Shown: positions 1 through 9,689 of the stretch, piece after piece
Numbering within the stretch: position 1 is the stretch's first letter
Layout: each line of letters begins with the position of its first letter
Source: Elymus sibiricus
Lineage: Eukaryota; Streptophyta; Magnoliopsida; Poales; Poaceae
NCBI GenBank assembly: GCA_039707655.1
Contig: CM077665.1
Coordinates: 439,393,531-439,457,530, forward strand
Direction of reading: 5' to 3'
Length of the DNA stretch: 64,000 nt
Translations under genes and position numbers: made by a program
Notes under the pieces: model-generated
Database searches by the model: none
What the model saw: only the letters and a program-made list of their open reading frames with translations
What the model was told of the DNA's origin: nothing

Positions 1-604
1 GGAATAAATATGTACTTGGGACTTTTGTCTTGTGAGGTACCAGCACTAGTTTTGGATGGGGTGAAAGTGGAGCTCACTTTGTGAATAACCTCTTCCATTT
101 TATCAATTCTACTCAATCCGTGTTCTACACTCTTGTCAATAATAGCATCTTTTTTCCTTTAAAGTTTTCAAAGTTATTCCTACCCGTGACCCTAATTGAG
201 TGGTATGATTATGAAGTTTTTTTATCTAACTCCTCAATAGGTTCACTAGTGATCATTTTCTTTTCAATAGCATCAAGTCTTTGCATAACATGTTCCAATG
301 ACAAATTGGTTTCTTTAATGATAAGAAGTGGTGTTCCAACAAGATTTTCAATTGCATTATAAGCATCCAAAGTATGACACGTTAAGAAGTTCCCACCGGT
401 GATGGTGTCAAGGACAAACCTATACCAAGTTGTCACACCAACATAGAAATTATGAAGAAAATTGGTGGTGGATAGCTTATTTGTTTCTTTATTTTGAGCG
501 TGGCAAATCCTATACCATGCATCGTTCAAACTTTATCCTCCCCTTTGTGTAAATTTGATAGCCTCATTATTGGGAGTAACACGAACAAAAGAAGAACTAG
601 CCAT
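1..604 (-). pseudogene. gag: Athila-type gag, broken and truncated
   Basis: Gag is the capsid/nucleocapsid polyprotein of the retrotransposon particle. The likely start ATG is at 602-604 (MASSSFVRVTPNNEA). About 23 codons later comes an in-frame TAA, followed directly by a conserved gag stretch (SLNDAWYRICHAQNK, then FYVGVTTWYRFVLDTITGG). In intact relatives these two parts are, as I recall, far apart, so an internal deletion is likely. A further stop follows near 209, and a one-base frameshift falls in the A-run near 150. The remaining codons to the window edge still read as gag (RIDKMEEVIHKVSSTFT). Non-functional. Confidence 0.7.
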
Positions 605-754
605 GACTTCAAGCAAGAAACTAGTAACAAGAAAAGATAAATATTTTTGTTTTTTTTGTTTTTTTATGAGACACACTAAATATAACATCAAATAAAAACA
701 AGAACAAGTGAATGAAATTTTGTGCGAAGTTACTTGATAGTTGGTGATGGTATT

Positions 755-771
755 CCCCGGCAACGGCGCTA
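755..771 (-). other. Primer-binding site, tRNA-Asp type
   Basis: The minus strand reads TAGCGCCGTTGCCGGGG. This is one base off the canonical Athila PBS, which begins TGG and pairs with the 3' end of tRNA-Asp. It lies 11 bp from the LTR edge at 783. Confidence 0.75.
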
Positions 772-782
772 GAAATCCTTCC

Positions 783-1745
783 TGATACTCGTGATCTGCG
801 TTGGGTTTTCCATGAAGAGGAATGGGTAATCGCAGCACAAAGTGGGTAAGTATTTCCCTCCGTAATGAAACCAAGGTTTATTGAACAAATAGGAATACCA
901 ATCCTCAACCGTCTTCAGCGGCTGCACACAAAATAACAAACAACCTGCAGCCAACGCCGGCAAGAGGGTTGTCAATCCCCTTGATCTCGTTATTTGCAAG
1001 CAAGTGAGTTGTGTAGATAATAGTAAAGTGCAAAATAAAATAAAAGGTAAAAATAACAGCAAGGTAATGCTAGCGTTTGTGAATATATATAAGTGAATAG
1101 ACCCGGGGGCCGTAGAGTTCTTAGTGGCATCTCTCATAAGCAAAGCATACGGTGGGTAAACAAATTACTGTTGGGCAATTGATAGAAAAGCGAATAGTTA
1201 TGCGATTTTCACGGCAATGATCATGTGAATATAGGCATCACATCCATAAGCAAATAGGCCGACTCCTGCCTGCACCTACTACTATTACTCCACTTCAAGA
1301 GCGCTTCTATGCTTGCCTCTCTACGTATTAAGTTCATGACAAACTGAATAATGCTTGGAGAACGATGACATGATGTAGACAAAGTAAACTCAATCAATAT
1401 GAATAAACTCCATCGTTTTATCCTTAGTAGCAACAACAAAAAGACGCAACCTGTCCCCTTCTGTCAATGGGATGAAGAAACTCGCCAGGTTGAAGCTACT
1501 ATAACACACCACTCCCACTGAAGAAATATCAATCTAGTTGGCCAAACTATCTCAATAGATCGAAGAGCATTACGAAGCTAAGATGATCATGCAAATAGGA
1601 ATCATAGTAATCAGATTTGACTCAAATACTTTTCATGAATAATCTGAACATAAACTCACAATTCATCGGATCCCAACAAACACACCATACAAAGGGATTA
1701 CATCAGATAGATCAAGGCAAAGATGCGATGAACATTTTATTGAAG

Positions 1746-1788
<43 letters not shown>

Positions 1789-2207
1789 CATCAAGGTACT
1801 ACCTACGGACCCGTTGGTCTGTGGTGAACTACTCACACATCATGGTGAGGCCAGCAAGGTTGATGAAGAGGCCCTCCATGATCGATCTCCCCTACGGCAG
1901 GGTGCCGGAACGGAGGTGTAGATGGCCTCCCGTCGGAATAGAGACTTGCGGCGGCGGAAAAAGTGTTTCGGGGGCGCTTCTGATGTTTTTAGGGTAGATG
2001 TGAATTTATAGGCCAGAGAACGACGTCGGGAGATGCTCCAGGAGGCCACCACATATCTGGCCGCGACCCCCCTGGTGGCACGGGTGGATATGTGGTGCGT
2101 CCCTGGAGCATCTTCCGGCCTTCCTCCAAAGCTTATAGGTCTTGTATTGGTCCAGAAAAAATCATCAAAAAGTTTCGTTGCAATTGGACTCCGTTTGGTA
2201 CTGTAAC
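783..2207 (-). repeat. 5' LTR of the Athila-type element (first 1.43 kb as read on +)
   Basis: The LTR begins at TGATACTCG on the plus strand, which is the 3' end of the LTR on the minus strand. It is split at 2207 by G1 and completed by 43166-43268, giving a total of about 1.53 kb with TG...CA ends. A TATA-like TATAAAT is at 2004-2010 (minus). A GA microsatellite lies at 1747-1784. Confidence 0.72.
1747..1784. repeat. (GA)n microsatellite
   Basis: About 19 uninterrupted GA units inside the Athila-type LTR. Simple tracts like this often vary in length between accessions. Confidence 0.9.
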
Positions 2208-3037
2208 TGTCGTGGTATTTCTGCGACAGATGCCAGGGGGTGGCTTAGATCGTAGTTTGGGGCCGATGGGTGTCGGCGGCGTCCGGAGGCGGGTGGTGGC
2301 GCGAGACACATGATGCCGAAGCTACCCAGGATCAGGGCCCTCTAGTGGAGGTAAAACCTCTAGTCCTGCCGGAGTGACTATACGTGATCACAATACAGGA
2401 TGCTCCTCGAGCTGTTCATGAGGGAGAAGGAGGGGCTCCCGCTACCGACCTCTCTGCCTCTATTTGGTGTGAATGTGGGTGTGTGTTCTATTCGTCGACC
2501 CCTCTCTCAGGAGGGCTGGGGGCTGGCTTTATAGTGCAGCCGGGTGATTACAATAAGGGGGAAAAGGGGCGCGGGCCCCAGACGTCAGCCTCTCTGGTAG
2601 GCCATGGGGCAGGCAGCTATCGAGTCTTGTCGGGGCGCGGGCCCCGCCGGCCACGCGCCACTGTGGCTCGCACGCCCGGTCGTCATGGGGCAGGTAGGCG
2701 CACGTCGGCCCCTGTGCCGCCTCGCCCGATCAAGTCTTGGGGCGTTAGCGGCCCTTGTAGCCACGCTCCGTCGTCGTCAGTGGTCCCTATAGCCACGCGG
2801 GGCCTGTCAACGCGTCCTGTAACCACGTGTGCCCCACCCCGGGTGTACGAGACAGCCGCTGACCCGTCGGCTGCCACCGTAGCCAGCCGACCGAGCTGGC
2901 TGTGACCCGCCGGCCAGCAATGACGTGGGCGGTCGGGTCGCCAGCCGCCAGCCGGCCTGGGGGGGCCACTCAGCCCCCAAATGTCTTTGAGTTGGGTTTC
3001 CTTCGCTTTGGTATACCTATGGTCCATATCCCCGTCA
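2208..3037 (-). repeat. 3' LTR of G1 (830 bp)
   Basis: It aligns over its whole length with 42299-43160. It is 32 bp shorter, mainly through an indel around 2840, where the right copy has extra sequence. It is GC-rich, and many differences from its mate are C/T or G/A changes. A TATA-like CTATAAAG lies at 2527-2534 on the minus strand. Confidence 0.92.
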
Positions 3038-3047
3038 GTAGCCCCTG
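3038..3047 (-). other. Polypurine tract region of G1
   Basis: The minus strand reads CAGGGGCTAC immediately before the 3' LTR start TGACGG. This AGGGGCTAC ending is common in grass Gypsy elements and primes plus-strand synthesis. Confidence 0.6.
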
Positions 3048-3608
3048 AAGCCGCTGGTGTCCGGAGGACTCGGGCCCGAGGGGGGCCGGCGGCTTCTCTT
3101 TGCCGTAGTCGCCGTTGGACTTGTCGGAGCAACTGGCCGACTATGACTCGGCCGGCTGCCCCCGATGCCTGGGGTTCCGCAACGTCGCCTCGGGTCCGCT
3201 GCCGGCCGGGTCGAGCCACATGTGACCCGTGCGGGGAGTGTGGGCTTGCTCCCACATGCGCAACAGGACGCTGCCGCAGGCCTAGCCCGCTAGGCCTCGG
3301 CCCTCGAGCGGGATCCTCTGCGGCCGTGGGCCGCCGGTTGGGATCCCACGCTCGCGTTTAATGCGCCCGCACATATCGGGCGAGTGGGGAACGTGGGCAT
3401 AACTGATCCCACGTCCCTTCGCCTCCTCGACCCCTTATAAATGGGGGGAGAGGGGGAGACCGAGGCCACCGTTCATCTTGTTGTGCCTCACCCCCTTGCT
3501 TCGAGCTCGTCGTGGTTTCGCTGCCGCACCCCCTTCCTCCGTGCGCCCGCAGCGCTCGCCGTCGCCCTTCCTCCCTACGCGTGCCCGCAGCGCCCATCTT
3601 CGGCGGCC
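3048..3608 (+). other. 5' flank of the G1 antisense gene (GC-rich)
   Basis: No coding frame is convincing here. The stretch lies between the G1 PPT and the Sabrina-type solo LTR. It is GC-rich and ends in a C/T-rich leader-like segment downstream of a TATA box at 3435. It most likely supplied the promoter and 5' UTR of the antisense gene that starts at 5192. Confidence 0.45.
3435..3442 (+). promoter_or_regulatory. Putative TATA box for the antisense gene of G1
   Basis: TTATAAAT sits in CCCCTTATAAATGGGGGG on the plus strand, upstream of a C/T-rich stretch. Without the Sabrina-type solo LTR at 3609-5121 and its duplicated CGGCC, the distance to the ATG at 5192 would be about 230 bp, a normal spacing. 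This is inferred from position only. Confidence 0.4.
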
Positions 3609-5121
3609 TGATACGTCCATTTTGCATCATGTTTTCCTACTGTTATTTATAATGTTTTATGCATAATAATGGTTTGGGGAGTAATTCTAATGCCTTTTCT
3701 CTCATAATTTGCAAGGTTTACACAAAGAGGGAGAATACCGGCAGCTGGAATTCGGGACCTGAAAAAGCATGTCAAAGATACCTATTCTGCACACCCCCAA
3801 TGAAGCTGAAATTTTACGGAGAATTTTTGTGGAATAAATGGCGAATATTGGACCAGAAAACTACCGGAGGGGGGCCACCAGGTGAGGAACACCCACTAGG
3901 GCGCGCAAGGCCCCCCAGGCGCAGCCTGGCGGGTGGTGCTCACCCTGGCCCACCTCAGGAGCCCATCTTCTGGTATAAATTCCCAAAAAACCTAGAAAAA
4001 TTAAGGGGAGAACTTTCGGGACAAGGCGCCGCCGTCTCGAGGCGGAACTTGGGCAGGAGCACTTTTGCCCTCCGGTGGAGCGATTCCGCCGAGGGAACTT
4101 CCCTCCCGGAGGGGGAAATCGAAACCATCGTCATCACCAACAATCCTCTCTTCTTGGGGAGGCCATTCTTCATCAACATCTTCAACAGCACCATCTCCTG
4201 TCAAACCCTAGTTCATCTCTTGTGTTCAATCTTTGTACCGGAACCTCAGATTGGTACCTGTGGGTGACTAGAAGTGTTGATTACCTTGTGTAGTTGATTG
4301 TTATATGGTTTATTTGGTGGAAGATTATATGTTCAGATCCATTATGCTATTCAATATATCTCTGATCTTGAGCATGCATATTATTTGTGAGTAGTTACCT
4401 TTGTTCTTGAGGTCACGGGAGAAGTCATGTTGCAAGTAATCATGTGAATTTGATATGTGTTCGATATTTTGATGATATGTTGTGATTCCCTTAGTGGTGT
4501 CATGTGAATGTCGACTACATGACACTTCACCATCCTTGGGCCTAAGGGAATGCATTGTGGAGTAGTTATTAGATGATGGGTTGCTAGAGTGACAGAAGCT
4601 TAAACCCTAGTTTATGCGCTACTTCGTAAGGGGCTGATTTGGTTCCACATGTTTAATCCTATGGTTAGACTTTGTCTTAATACTTTTCTCGTAGTTGCGG
4701 ATGCTTGCGAGTGGGTTAATCATAAGTAGGTTGTTAGTTCAAGTAAGAACAGCACCTTAGCACCGGTCCACCCACATATCAAAATATCAAAGTAGCGAAC
4801 ACGAATCAAACCAACATGATGAAAGTGACTAGATGAAATTCCCGTGTACCCTCAAGAACACTTTCCTTATCATAAAAGATAGTTTTGGCCTGTCCTTTGC
4901 CACAAAAGGATTGGGCTACCTTGCTGCACCTTACCTATTGTTACTGTTACTTGCTCGTTAGAAATTACCTTGCTACCAAACTACTTGCTACTTACAATTT
5001 CAGTACTTGTAGAAATTGCCTTGCTGAAAAACGCTTATCATTTCCTTCTGCTCCTCCTTGGGTTCGACACTCTTACTTATCGAAAGGACTACGATTGATC
5101 CCCTATACTTGTGTGTCATCA
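3609..5121 (+). mobile_element. Sabrina-type solo LTR (1513 bp)
   Basis: It begins TGATACGTCCATTTTGC and ends TGTGTGTCATCA. It is flanked by perfect 5-bp duplications CGGCC at 3604-3608 and 5122-5126. The start and end and much of the interior match what I recall of the Sabrina LTR (Athila lineage). No internal domain or second LTR is present, so it is a solo LTR left by LTR-LTR recombination. A TATA-like TATAAAT is at 3974-3980. It separates the antisense gene of G1 from its likely promoter. Confidence 0.88.
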
Positions 5122-5191
5122 CGGCCCTTTGGGCGGTCGTCTCTCCTTTCCTCATCTATTCTCCGCTCCACCGCCGCCGTCGGGCGTCGAT

Positions 5192-8100
5192 ATGGCCGCG
5201 ACGGTCCCCTGATCCTGGGAGGGCTCGGTGGTGACGACAGAGCACATCGAGCGCCTCCGCCTGACGCACAAGATCCCGTCGGTGGAGTGGGTGGAGGTCC
5301 GTGTTCCGGGGCACGAGCGCGTGCCGGCACCGCGGGAGGGCGAGCGCGTGGTGTTCGTCACCCACTTTGACTTGGGGTTCGGCCTCCCAGCTAGTCGCTT
5401 CATGTGGCAGTTCATTGAGTTCTATGGCCTACAGCTCCATCATCTGGGGCCGAACTTGATCCTATACCTCGCTTGCTTCGTGACGCTGTGCGAGGGCTAC
5501 TTTGGGTTTTGGCCCTTCAGGTCCTTGTTCTGCTCTTTCTTCCATTTCCGCGCCCAGAAGAATGACGAGGTGTCGTACTCCTGCGGGGGCACGGTGGTAT
5601 ACGCGCGCCGCAACAACCTCTTCCTCAAGATGAAGCTCATCGTCTCCTTCAAGAAGTGGCAACAGACATTCTTCTACGTCCGGAGCCTCGGTGGGGAGCG
5701 TGATTGTGTGAACCTGCCAGGGTTCGTTGATGCCCCGCCGGCCGACACCAACTGGAGCTTGGAGCCGCACGACGATGAGTTCACTACGATCCTGAGCCAG
5801 CTGCAGCAGCTCAACGCCTCGGAGGGATTGATGCATGCGGATCTGGTTGCGGCGTTCATCTCTCACCGAGTGCTGCCGCTCTAAGATCAGTCGCACCAAA
5901 TCTGCGACATGGGCTTCCGGAAGGACCCATGCCGGCTGTCGACCATCGACTTGGAGCCGGTCAAGATTGCTCGCCGGGTCAACAACATCACCTCTATCCG
6001 GCTCCAGTCGGATGGCTGTTGGTTTAGCAAGGAGCCATGCTGCCGCAATTTCCCTGCGCCGGAGGTTAGCCTTGGCAGCATACCTTCTTTCTTGCTCCCT
6101 CTCAACGCAGCTCTGACTCGCAGCCGTCCGTTTTTATCAGTGCTTCAGCCGACAGATAACGCCGGACGGACCGCAACTGCAGAACTTTCCGGCCGACCGT
6201 GCAGACTCTGACTAGGTCGTCTACGAAACGAATAGGGATGCCTCGGATGCCTCCAAGGGCGGGGACGCGCCTGAGAAGGAAGAGGACGACGAGGAGGAAG
6301 AGCCGGCCGACACCGAGGGCGTCCGGCCCGGGGGAGCCCTTGAGTCCCTCCCCGGCATCACTTTGAGGGATTGGACGGATAATGATGACGATAATGATGT
6401 TCAAGTCTTGGACGCGTCGCCTGCAGCGGAGCCGTCCCAGAACCGCCACCGCGGAGGGGGCGAGGAGCGGCCGGCTGTCCGGCATCCAGCAGGTGGACAA
6501 CCGACCCGCCACCAGACGGCAGAGGAGCGGCGGCGGGAGAACCGATCGGCTGAGGGGCCGTCGGCTGGCCCGGCCGCCAAGAAGTTGTGTTCTGTCGTGC
6601 TGCAGTAGGGCGCCCGGCCGCCGGCTCCGAAGGCGTCGAGGTGCGGCGGGCGCCAGATCCCCCTTTTCTCCGGGTAAGTAGGGTTGCCGCATGGCACTTG
6701 TTTCTTATGCCTTCTTTTTTCATTCCGGTTCACGTTGTTCTCTTTGTTTCAGCGCGGCCATAGAACTTCCGCCGCCGACCTCGTCAAGGTCGGGTGGCGA
6801 GGCAGCAGCGAAGATGGCCGCGGAGCATGCCATGACGGCACGGCTCAAAAGGGAACGGGCCGCCGAGCTTCAGGTGAGCCAGGCGGCGGTGGCCGCGGAG
6901 GCCTCTCGGGGGGCGGGGGGGCTCTGCGGCTAAGGAGGCAGAGGACGCTGGGACCGATGCTCCGGCGGCCCCGCTGGCCCACGTGGTGGCGGAGGGAGTG
7001 CTGGTGAACCCAACGCCGGACCCACTGCACCAGTCGGAGCCCGTGCCCTCAGGCGGCGATGCCCAGGCCATGGTCGTTTCGTCAGTGCGACCAGGGCCTA
7101 CGCCCGCCAGTCAGACCACGTCGGGGCCGTCTGGTAGCGCGTTCGGTTGGTCGATGTTCGATGTCTTGGCGGATTGGGAGAAGTTGAGTTGGGTCCCTGG
7201 GGGATCCGGCTCGGCTCCGCCGACTGCAGAGCAGGTCATGGCGCTGCCCTGCGCGGCCGGGGCCATGGCGAGGTACCAGCAAGGTGTGGCGGCCTTCGCC
7301 CAGACCACAGTTGGGAACTTCCAAGCGATGGAGCGCGCCGTCCAGGTCTTTATTTCTGCCCTTTTCTCTTGCCTTTCAGTGGGGGCGCGCCAGCGCACCC
7401 ACTGGGTGTAGTCCCCGAGATGAGGGCCGGCTGCGCGGCTGCGTGGCAGCCGGGCCGGATCTTCCTTCAAATTTCCAATCTGATCTGGTTCTTTCTTGAG
7501 CAGGCTGACGTCGCACAGCGCGAGGTGCTCTTTAAGGAGGCGGTCGTGTTGTGTCGTTTTGCCAATAACTCATACTATAAGACCAAAAAAGAGCTCGAGG
7601 CCCGTACTACCGAACTACAGGCGACCCGAGGTACGCCCTCCTAGCGGTGGGTGCATGCCAGCGCACCTACTAGGTGTAGTCCCCGAGATTCGGGCCGGCT
7701 ACGCGGCTACGTGGCAGCCGGGCCGAATCTTCTCATGCGTTCTTTCCTTGACGTCTTTTCGTTGAGACGGCCGCTGATGTTTACTTGGTGCAGAGGGAGC
7801 CATCCCGGCGGCCGAGGCGGAGGACCTGAGCCGCACGCTTGCAGACGTGTGCGGCAAGCGTGACGAGGTGGCCGGCGAGCGCGACCGGCTGGCGAAGGAG
7901 CTAGATGCCCAACGGGCGGCAATAAATGTGCTAAGGTCTGCCCATGCGGCGGAGTTGGAGCGGCTAGGCGTGTCGCTCTAGAAGGAGGCGGCGGAGAAAG
8001 AGGACGCGTCAAAAGCGTCGGCCGTCAAGGAGCGGGAGGCAGAGGAGCTACGCCGTGAGGTGCCCGGCTCGGTGAAGCGCTTGGCCAGGCAGAGGCAGCC

Positions 8101-8930
8101 AAGGCGAGGGCGGAGAAGGAGGCAGCGAGAGCGCTCATGCTTTTCAATGAGGTCGACGAGGCCTTCTCCGGTAAGTATCTCTATTTTCTCTTGGTTCTGG
8201 CCAGCTGCGGATCGTTGCCGGTTGGCACTTTGTTTGTTTCCTACTCACCGTCGTTGCTGGTTCACGCCATTTTCCCGAAACCCAACAGCGGGCGGAGAGA
8301 GCTGTGGTGCAGCGCCGGGCGGATCTTGGTTGTGAGGTGGAGGACACCACCGGCTGGACGATGGAGGAGATAGTCCTCGCCCGCGAGACCCGCCTGACGC
8401 ATATGAAGGCGTTCCTCGAGCGCCTCCGGTCGTCAAGGCTCTCAGGCTTGGCCGGACAGTGCTGATCCCCGCCGACCGGGTGGCCAGGTGGCTCGAGCAT
8501 GCCATCGGCCGTTTCGACGCACGGAGGGCCTCGTTGACGCGAGCCGGCGCCCGGCTGGCCTTGAGCTTCGCCCTCTCCTGGTACCTGGGAATCAGCTTGG
8601 GCCCGTTGGCGACTATGCGAACGGAGGCGCAGAGCGACTTGGCGTGGCGCGACGAGGCGATCACCCTTCGAGCCAATGAGTTGGCCACCTAGACAGCGCT
8701 AGAGGTTTACTTCCCGGACCTGGATCGGGATGGCACGCCCGTCCCTGAGGATCAATTTGGCGTCCCCCTCAGCTATATATGGCGACGAGGAAGTCGGCTC
8801 CAGCTCGGGGGAGGCTGTTGATGAAGGTGGGCCGGCTGGGGGCGATGCTAGCGGGGCGGCCATGCCCTTTGCGGATGTGGTGGTGCCACCGGCTGGCGAC
8901 GCCGAACAGCAGCCTCCTCCGGCCGTCTGA
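5192..8930 (+). pseudogene. Antisense gene of G1 (Tat-type aORF, Transposase_28-like), spliced and broken
   Basis: This gene lies between pol and the 3' LTR, opposite to gag-pol, as antisense ORFs do in Tat elements. The product resembles the plant family annotated as putative gypsy-type transposon protein (Pfam Transposase_28); its function is unknown. Exon 1 runs from ATG 5192 to about 6064 and includes HIERLRLTHKIPSVEWVEVR and LASCFVTLCEGYFG-like text. Later exons by GT-AG signals are roughly 6148-6673 (acidic, EKEEDDEEEE), 6754-7345, 7502-7630, 7793-8169 and 8289-8930. The fifth and sixth are rich in A, E, R and L and look coiled-coil. In-frame stops at 5210-5212, 5882-5884 and 7979-7981, plus a frameshift near 8058, make it non-functional. 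Exon edges are estimates. Confidence 0.65.
7386..7731 (+). repeat. Paired about 78-bp repeat in consecutive introns of the antisense gene
   Basis: Two copies, at about 7386-7463 and 7651-7731, share GCGCACCCACTGGGTGTAGT-like text followed by CCCCGAG, a GGCCGGCT-rich part and GGCAGCCGGGCC. They sit in the introns on either side of the predicted exon 7502-7630. A short third match (CCACCCACTGGGTGTAAGTG) occurs at about 8970, after the last exon. Confidence 0.7.
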
Positions 8931-9689
8931 GGCTTTCTATTTCCCTATTAGGTTACTTGTTTGGACAGGTCCACCCACTGGGTGTAAGTGTTATTGTAAT
9001 GCACTGTTGGCCTTGTGACCCTACTTTATCTTTTTAACTCAAGCGTCTGCTGGTAGCCGGTTGTCGGCCCATTCGTCATTTTTGCTTCCCTTTGTCTAAC
9101 TTCTCATTCGCCCCGCTCCTTTTGCCTTTTTTCCTGCCGACCAGACAGCCGGGTTGCGGACTGTGTCCGAGTCGAGGAGTGGGCGGCCGGGGGCGGGGTC
9201 ATGATACTTAGATCTCTTTGCAAGTATTGATTCCGAACGGGCGGCTCGGCTCGGCCGGGGGCGGGGTCATGATACTTAGATCTCTTTGCAAGTATTGATT
9301 CCGAACGGGCGGCTCGGCTCGGCCGGGGGCGGGGTCATGATACTTAGATCTCTTTGCAAGTATTGATTCCGAATGGGCGGCTCGACTCGGCCGGTCCCAA
9401 CCCTTCCTTTGTCATTTTTTTCCTATCCGTCCCTCCCTTTTGCATGTGCTTCTGCCGGCCGGACAACCAAGTTGTGGTCTGTAGCCGGGCGAGGGTTGGG
9501 CCGCAGGGGGGGATAGTACTTAGCCGAGCCGGGGAGCGCTGGGGCGAGCCGGCGAGGCCGGTCCGGGTCGGGTGGTGGGAAAGAAATTTTGCTAAAGGAA
9601 TGAACGGAAAAGGTAGTCCCCCAGACCTTCTCGGGGTGCCGGCTGCTCATTAATTGTGCAAAAGGGGATAATATGTACATACACTTGCT
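8931..9689. other. G1 non-coding spacer between antisense gene and pol
   Basis: This stretch lies where the two convergent genes of G1 would terminate. I see no coding frame. It holds three tandem copies of a 68-bp unit at about 9187-9390 and GC-rich sequence around it. It probably contains the 3' ends of both transcripts. Confidence 0.5.
9187..9390. repeat. Three tandem copies of a 68-bp unit
   Basis: The phrase ATGATACTTAGATCTCTTTG starts at 9201, 9269 and 9337, exactly 68 bp apart. The first two junctions are nearly identical, and the third copy has a few changes. This looks like a recent local expansion. Confidence 0.92.

Larger units (their letters stand above)
1..2207 (-). mobile_element. 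Athila-lineage Gypsy retrotransposon, 5' part (rest lies left of the window)
   Basis: Read on the minus strand, this piece holds the 5' LTR, a primer-binding site matching the 3' end of tRNA-Asp, and the start of gag. That order and PBS type are typical of the Athila lineage (Sabrina/WHAM/BAGY2 group in Triticeae). The LTR is interrupted at 2207 by the Tat element G1 and resumes at 43166, with GTAAC on both sides of the break. The LTR terminus TGTTGGGT at 43268 (minus strand) abuts sequence of the G4 LTR, so this element probably inserted into G4; its own TSD partner would lie left of position 1. The family name is not certain. Confidence 0.75.

Noticed and set aside
2384..3361. Overlapping frames in the left G1 LTR
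   Set aside because: The region is an LTR with a mate at 42299-43160; the frames are not conserved between the two copies and have no domain.
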